8,151 nucleotides of DNA from assembly GCA_036443405.1 (NCBI GenBank), contig JAZFYD010000095.1, forward strand, positions 1-8,151, read 5' to 3'. This document shows, one piece after another, positions 6,198-8,151 of this stretch (the first letter of the stretch is position 1; the number at the start of each line of letters is the position of its first letter). This stretch comes from JAZFYD01 sp036443405 (GTDB lineage: Bacteria > Planctomycetota > PLA2). Made by a program: the position numbers and the translations under genes. The notes beneath the pieces were generated by a model that saw only the letters and a program-made list of their open reading frames with translations, made no database searches and was not told where the DNA came from.

Positions 6198-6398
6198 TCT
6201 GCGCCAGAGCGACGCCACCACATCTGCACCCTCGAAAATTCGCGCGCGAAAAACGACACTCGGCTCCCTGCCCGATCCGCCACCGCTCATGACCGCATCG
6301 TAATCGCTCGAGTCTCGCAGCGTGTCGAGGGGCAACACACCGCGGAGACCCAACGTTGCGTGGAACGACTGATCGCGTGCTTCCGCTGAGCAAACCGT

Positions 6399-8151
6399 CT
6401 AGCTGCCAGTCGAACCGGTGTTGTCGCCGGCCGCCGGTGTTGCGGGCGGTGTCGGCGGGCTCGCATCCGGGTCCACGCCCGGTTCGTCGCCGCCCCCCGC
6501 CGCATCGTCCTCGTTGGCCTGCTCCTCGCGCATCTTCTCCAGGTCCGCTTCGAGTTTCGTGATCCGTTCGTCCAGCTTTTTGCTCTCCTCGTCGATGAGC
6601 GTGTCGAGTTTGTTTCGCTGCTTGGCGAGGTGCTCGCTTGTCTCCTCGCGGAATTTCTTCGACTCGCCCTCCAACTCTCCCAACACGCGACTGAGGTCGG
6701 CGCTTTGCGCGGAACGTGTCTGCTCGATGAAACGCTGTTCCGCGGTCAAGAGCATCTTGATTTCGGAGAAGCGGATTTTGTCCGTGTCGTCCAGGCGAAG
6801 TCGCCCACCGAGCTTGCTCGCCTCCTTGAGGAGTTTGACTTGATCGTCCTTGTTTTCCACATCCCACAGGAACGGATACACGGTGCCCACGACCTGGCTC
6901 TCCATCTTTCGGCGCCAGTGTTTGGGAAACACGTAACTCACGATCTTGGTGGGGTATCCAATGATCGGACCGAGACGTTGCGTGAGGCGCCAATGCCGAT
7001 GCGCCCGGTATCCGCTCTGGAACAGGATGTAGCGGTGTCCGTCCCAGTCGCGCACCATCGCGCGCAGGGGGACCTTCACGAGCATGTGAAACGGCTGATC
7101 TCCGTTCGGGTAGCCGCTGTGCGCGGCCGCGACGAGCTTGCGCCCGTCGGGCTTGGCGAGATCGGAGCGCAGATCACTCTTGCGGACGACCCACTTGGCG
7201 AAGTTGTCGCCGCGGCCGGCGGCGGTGATCACGGCATCGAGATACTCCCGGCGTTTGGAATACGCGAGCGCCGCTTTGGCCCGCGCGTAGATGGACGCCC
7301 GGCCCGACGCACCGAGTCCATACTGAGCCGCCTCGCTGCTCCGAGCCGCCTTGAGAAGACTCGAGAACTCCGAACTCTTCTGAATCCCCTCGAGCGCCGC
7401 CGCAGCTTCCGCCGCGTCGGTCGCCCCCTGCGTGCCGGACTCCTGGTTGTTCAACGTTTCGCTGATCTGCTTCAGGTTGCGGCTCAGCATCTTGATCGAG
7501 TTGAAGTCGTACGCGCCCGCGGCCTCCGCCTGGAACGCGGCTTGAGCGATCACGCCCCCCTCATTGATCGACATCGACACAAGGTCGTCCCGCGACGCAG
7601 GGAGCAGCTCGATGATCTCGATGTCCTGCTGCGCACGCGGGCGCGCCCAATGTAGGAAGCGGCGGTAGTGCGGTTCACGCAGGTCTCGAAACTTCACGGA
7701 ATGGCGCTCTGTCTTCGAGAGTTGCCGCAGGCTCTCCCAGAGCGGCGCGTAGTAGTTCTGCAGCAGATTGCGGGAAAGCTGGTCCATCACGTGCTGGTTG
7801 CCGTTCACCGCTTTCATCCAGCTATAGATGTCGGCATTGGCACTGAGCTTCTCGATCAGGTGCAGCCGGGAATCGCGCGTCAGATAGGGCTGCCGATCCA
7901 GGTGTAGCCGGATCAGGACGCGGGCACGGAGCCTCGCTTCCTTGCGCGCCTCGTCTTCGGTGCCGTCGGTCTTGTCGCCGCCGGACTTGTCACCGCTGGA
8001 CTTGTCGCCGCCGGACTTGTCACCGCTGGACTTGTCGCCGCTGGACTTGTCGCCGCTGGACTTGTCGCCGCTGGACTTGTTGCCGCCGGACTTGTCGCCG
8101 CTGGACTTGTCGCCGCTGGACTTGTCGCCGCTGGACTTGTCGCCGCTGGAC
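6399..8151 (-). CDS. large protein with N-terminal Ser/Gly/Asp/Lys pentapeptide repeats and C-terminal coiled coil (5' end outside window)
   Basis: 583 codons of an unrecognised protein; the frame is open to the right edge. An internal ATG at 7817 is not the start, because clear coding sequence (RVLIRLHLDRQPYLTRDSRL) continues before it. In order: a tandem run of SSGDK-type units (bases 7981-8151); a charged helical stretch; a mostly helical central part with an Ala/Ser-rich section (about 7270-7440); a mixed basic-aromatic region (about 6860-7110, including RDWDGHRYILFQSGYRAHRH and FPKHWRRKME); a long Glu/Lys coiled coil (about 6520-6730); and an acidic, Pro/Thr-rich disordered end (GDEPGVDPDASPPTPPATPA). 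No membrane helix or enzyme motif is seen. The architecture, with disordered ends and a coiled coil, suggests a scaffold or structural protein. No function is claimed. Confidence 0.85.
   Translation of the reverse strand, partial: SSGDKSSGDKSSGDKSSGDKSGGNKSSGDKSSGDKSSGDKSSGDKSGGDKSSGDKSGGDKTDGTEDEARKEARLRARVLIRLHLDRQPYLTRDSRLHLIEKLSANADIYSWMKAVNGNQHVMDQLSRNLLQNYYAPLWESLRQLSKTERHSVKFRDLREPHYRRFLHWARPRAQQDIEIIELLPASRDDLVSMSINEGGVIAQAAFQAEAAGAYDFNSIKMLSRNLKQISETLNNQESGTQGATDAAEAAAALEGIQKSSEFSSLLKAARSSEAAQYGLGASGRASIYARAKAALAYSKRREYLDAVITAAGRGDNFAKWVVRKSDLRSDLAKPDGRKLVAAAHSGYPNGDQPFHMLVKVPLRAMVRDWDGHRYILFQSGYRAHRHWRLTQRLGPIIGYPTKIVSYVFPKHWRRKMESQVVGTVYPFLWDVENKDDQVKLLKEASKLGGRLRLDDTDKIRFSEIKMLLTAEQRFIEQTRSAQSADLSRVLGELEGESKKFREETSEHLAKQRNKLDTLIDEESKKLDERITKLEADLEKMREEQANEDDAAGGGDEPGVDPDASPPTPPATPAAGDNTGSTGS
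7981..8151 (-). repeat. in-frame 15-bp tandem repeat (VNTR) coding for SGDKS units
   Basis: Eleven complete 15-bp units run from 7981 to 8145, plus six bases of a twelfth at the edge; a degenerate unit precedes at 7966-7980. On + the commonest unit is CTGGACTTGTCGCCG. Variants are CTG/CCG at the first codon (Ser or Gly), gcc/acc (silent) and a single ttg (Asp to Asn, 8041-8085 block). Positions 7981-8010 and 8011-8040 are an identical 30-bp duplication, a sign of recent slippage or unequal exchange. The unit length keeps the frame, so copy number can change without breaking the gene. The array continues outside the window. Confidence 0.95.

Larger units (their letters stand above)
6108..6398. 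other. spacer with two inverted repeats; possible decayed coding sequence
   Basis: This spacer lies between the large repeat-bearing gene and the broken esterase. On the minus strand a frame continues beyond the large gene's TAG (6399-6401) without another stop until 6165. Its translation has protein-like stretches (LGLRGVLPLDTLRDSSDYDA; PSVVFRARIFEGADVVASLW) but matches no family I know and has no ribosome binding site. It may be decayed sequence. No standard promoter is recognised. The 3' third holds the two stem-loops listed separately and a GGTACCAGGTACC double palindrome at 6116-6128, shortly before the esterase ATG. Confidence 0.35.

Noticed and set aside
6630..7655. Plus-strand open frame of 341 codons
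   Set aside because: It is the antisense shadow of the large coiled-coil gene, whose frame is open through the whole region and carries the in-frame repeat.
7966..8151. CRISPR array
   Set aside because: The 15-bp units are directly adjacent with no spacers and are in frame within a protein.

Overview
The window is a high-GC bacterial segment; A/T-richer patches lie mainly inside 2300-5000 (judged by eye, not computed). It carries no ribosomal or lineage-marker gene. Sialate O-acetylesterase, ASPIC/UnbV and HEAT-repeat sequences, a selenoprotein-like gene and large novel proteins together suggest Planctomycetota or a similar large-genome environmental phylum. That is a weak inference.

Left part (1-2120): the 3' end of a Uup-type ABC-F ATPase, then a small cupin, both on +. 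A DUF488 gene on - meets the cupin tail to tail. Divergent from DUF488 across 120 bp is the most interesting gene of the window, at 1728-2120. It encodes a lipoprotein with a thioredoxin-like fold whose reading frame is interrupted by one in-frame TGA, exactly at the first position of the redox motif (TGA-Pro-Phe-Cys). A stem-loop with a GTG apical loop lies 27 nt downstream of that TGA and fits the general bacterial SECIS layout. I read the gene as a selenoprotein with a Sec-x-x-Cys centre. TGA ends other genes here (cupin, hydrolase), so a recoded genetic code is not the explanation.

Middle part (2117-5000, all -): a short orphan HEAT-repeat tail, then two co-directional genes with an 18-27 bp gap (depending on the hydrolase start). 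The upstream one encodes a three-TM membrane protein with a C-terminal GAPFWF motif and a strong ribosome binding site. The downstream one encodes an unusual alpha/beta hydrolase with a GHSMG nucleophile elbow and a very large insertion. They look like one membrane-associated module of unknown function.

Right part (5001-8151, all -): a 349 bp stretch with no convincing gene, then a broken chimera that joins the N-terminal half of a secreted sialate O-acetylesterase to an ASPIC/UnbV C-terminal tail in another frame. Next comes a 291 bp spacer with two strong inverted repeats, and finally the 3' part of a large unrecognised gene. That gene begins in the window with an in-frame 15-bp tandem repeat coding for Ser-Gly-Asp-Lys-Ser units, which runs off the window end. 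The gene fragments at 2117 and 5350-6107 suggest that this side of the window is a mosaic, rearranged region.
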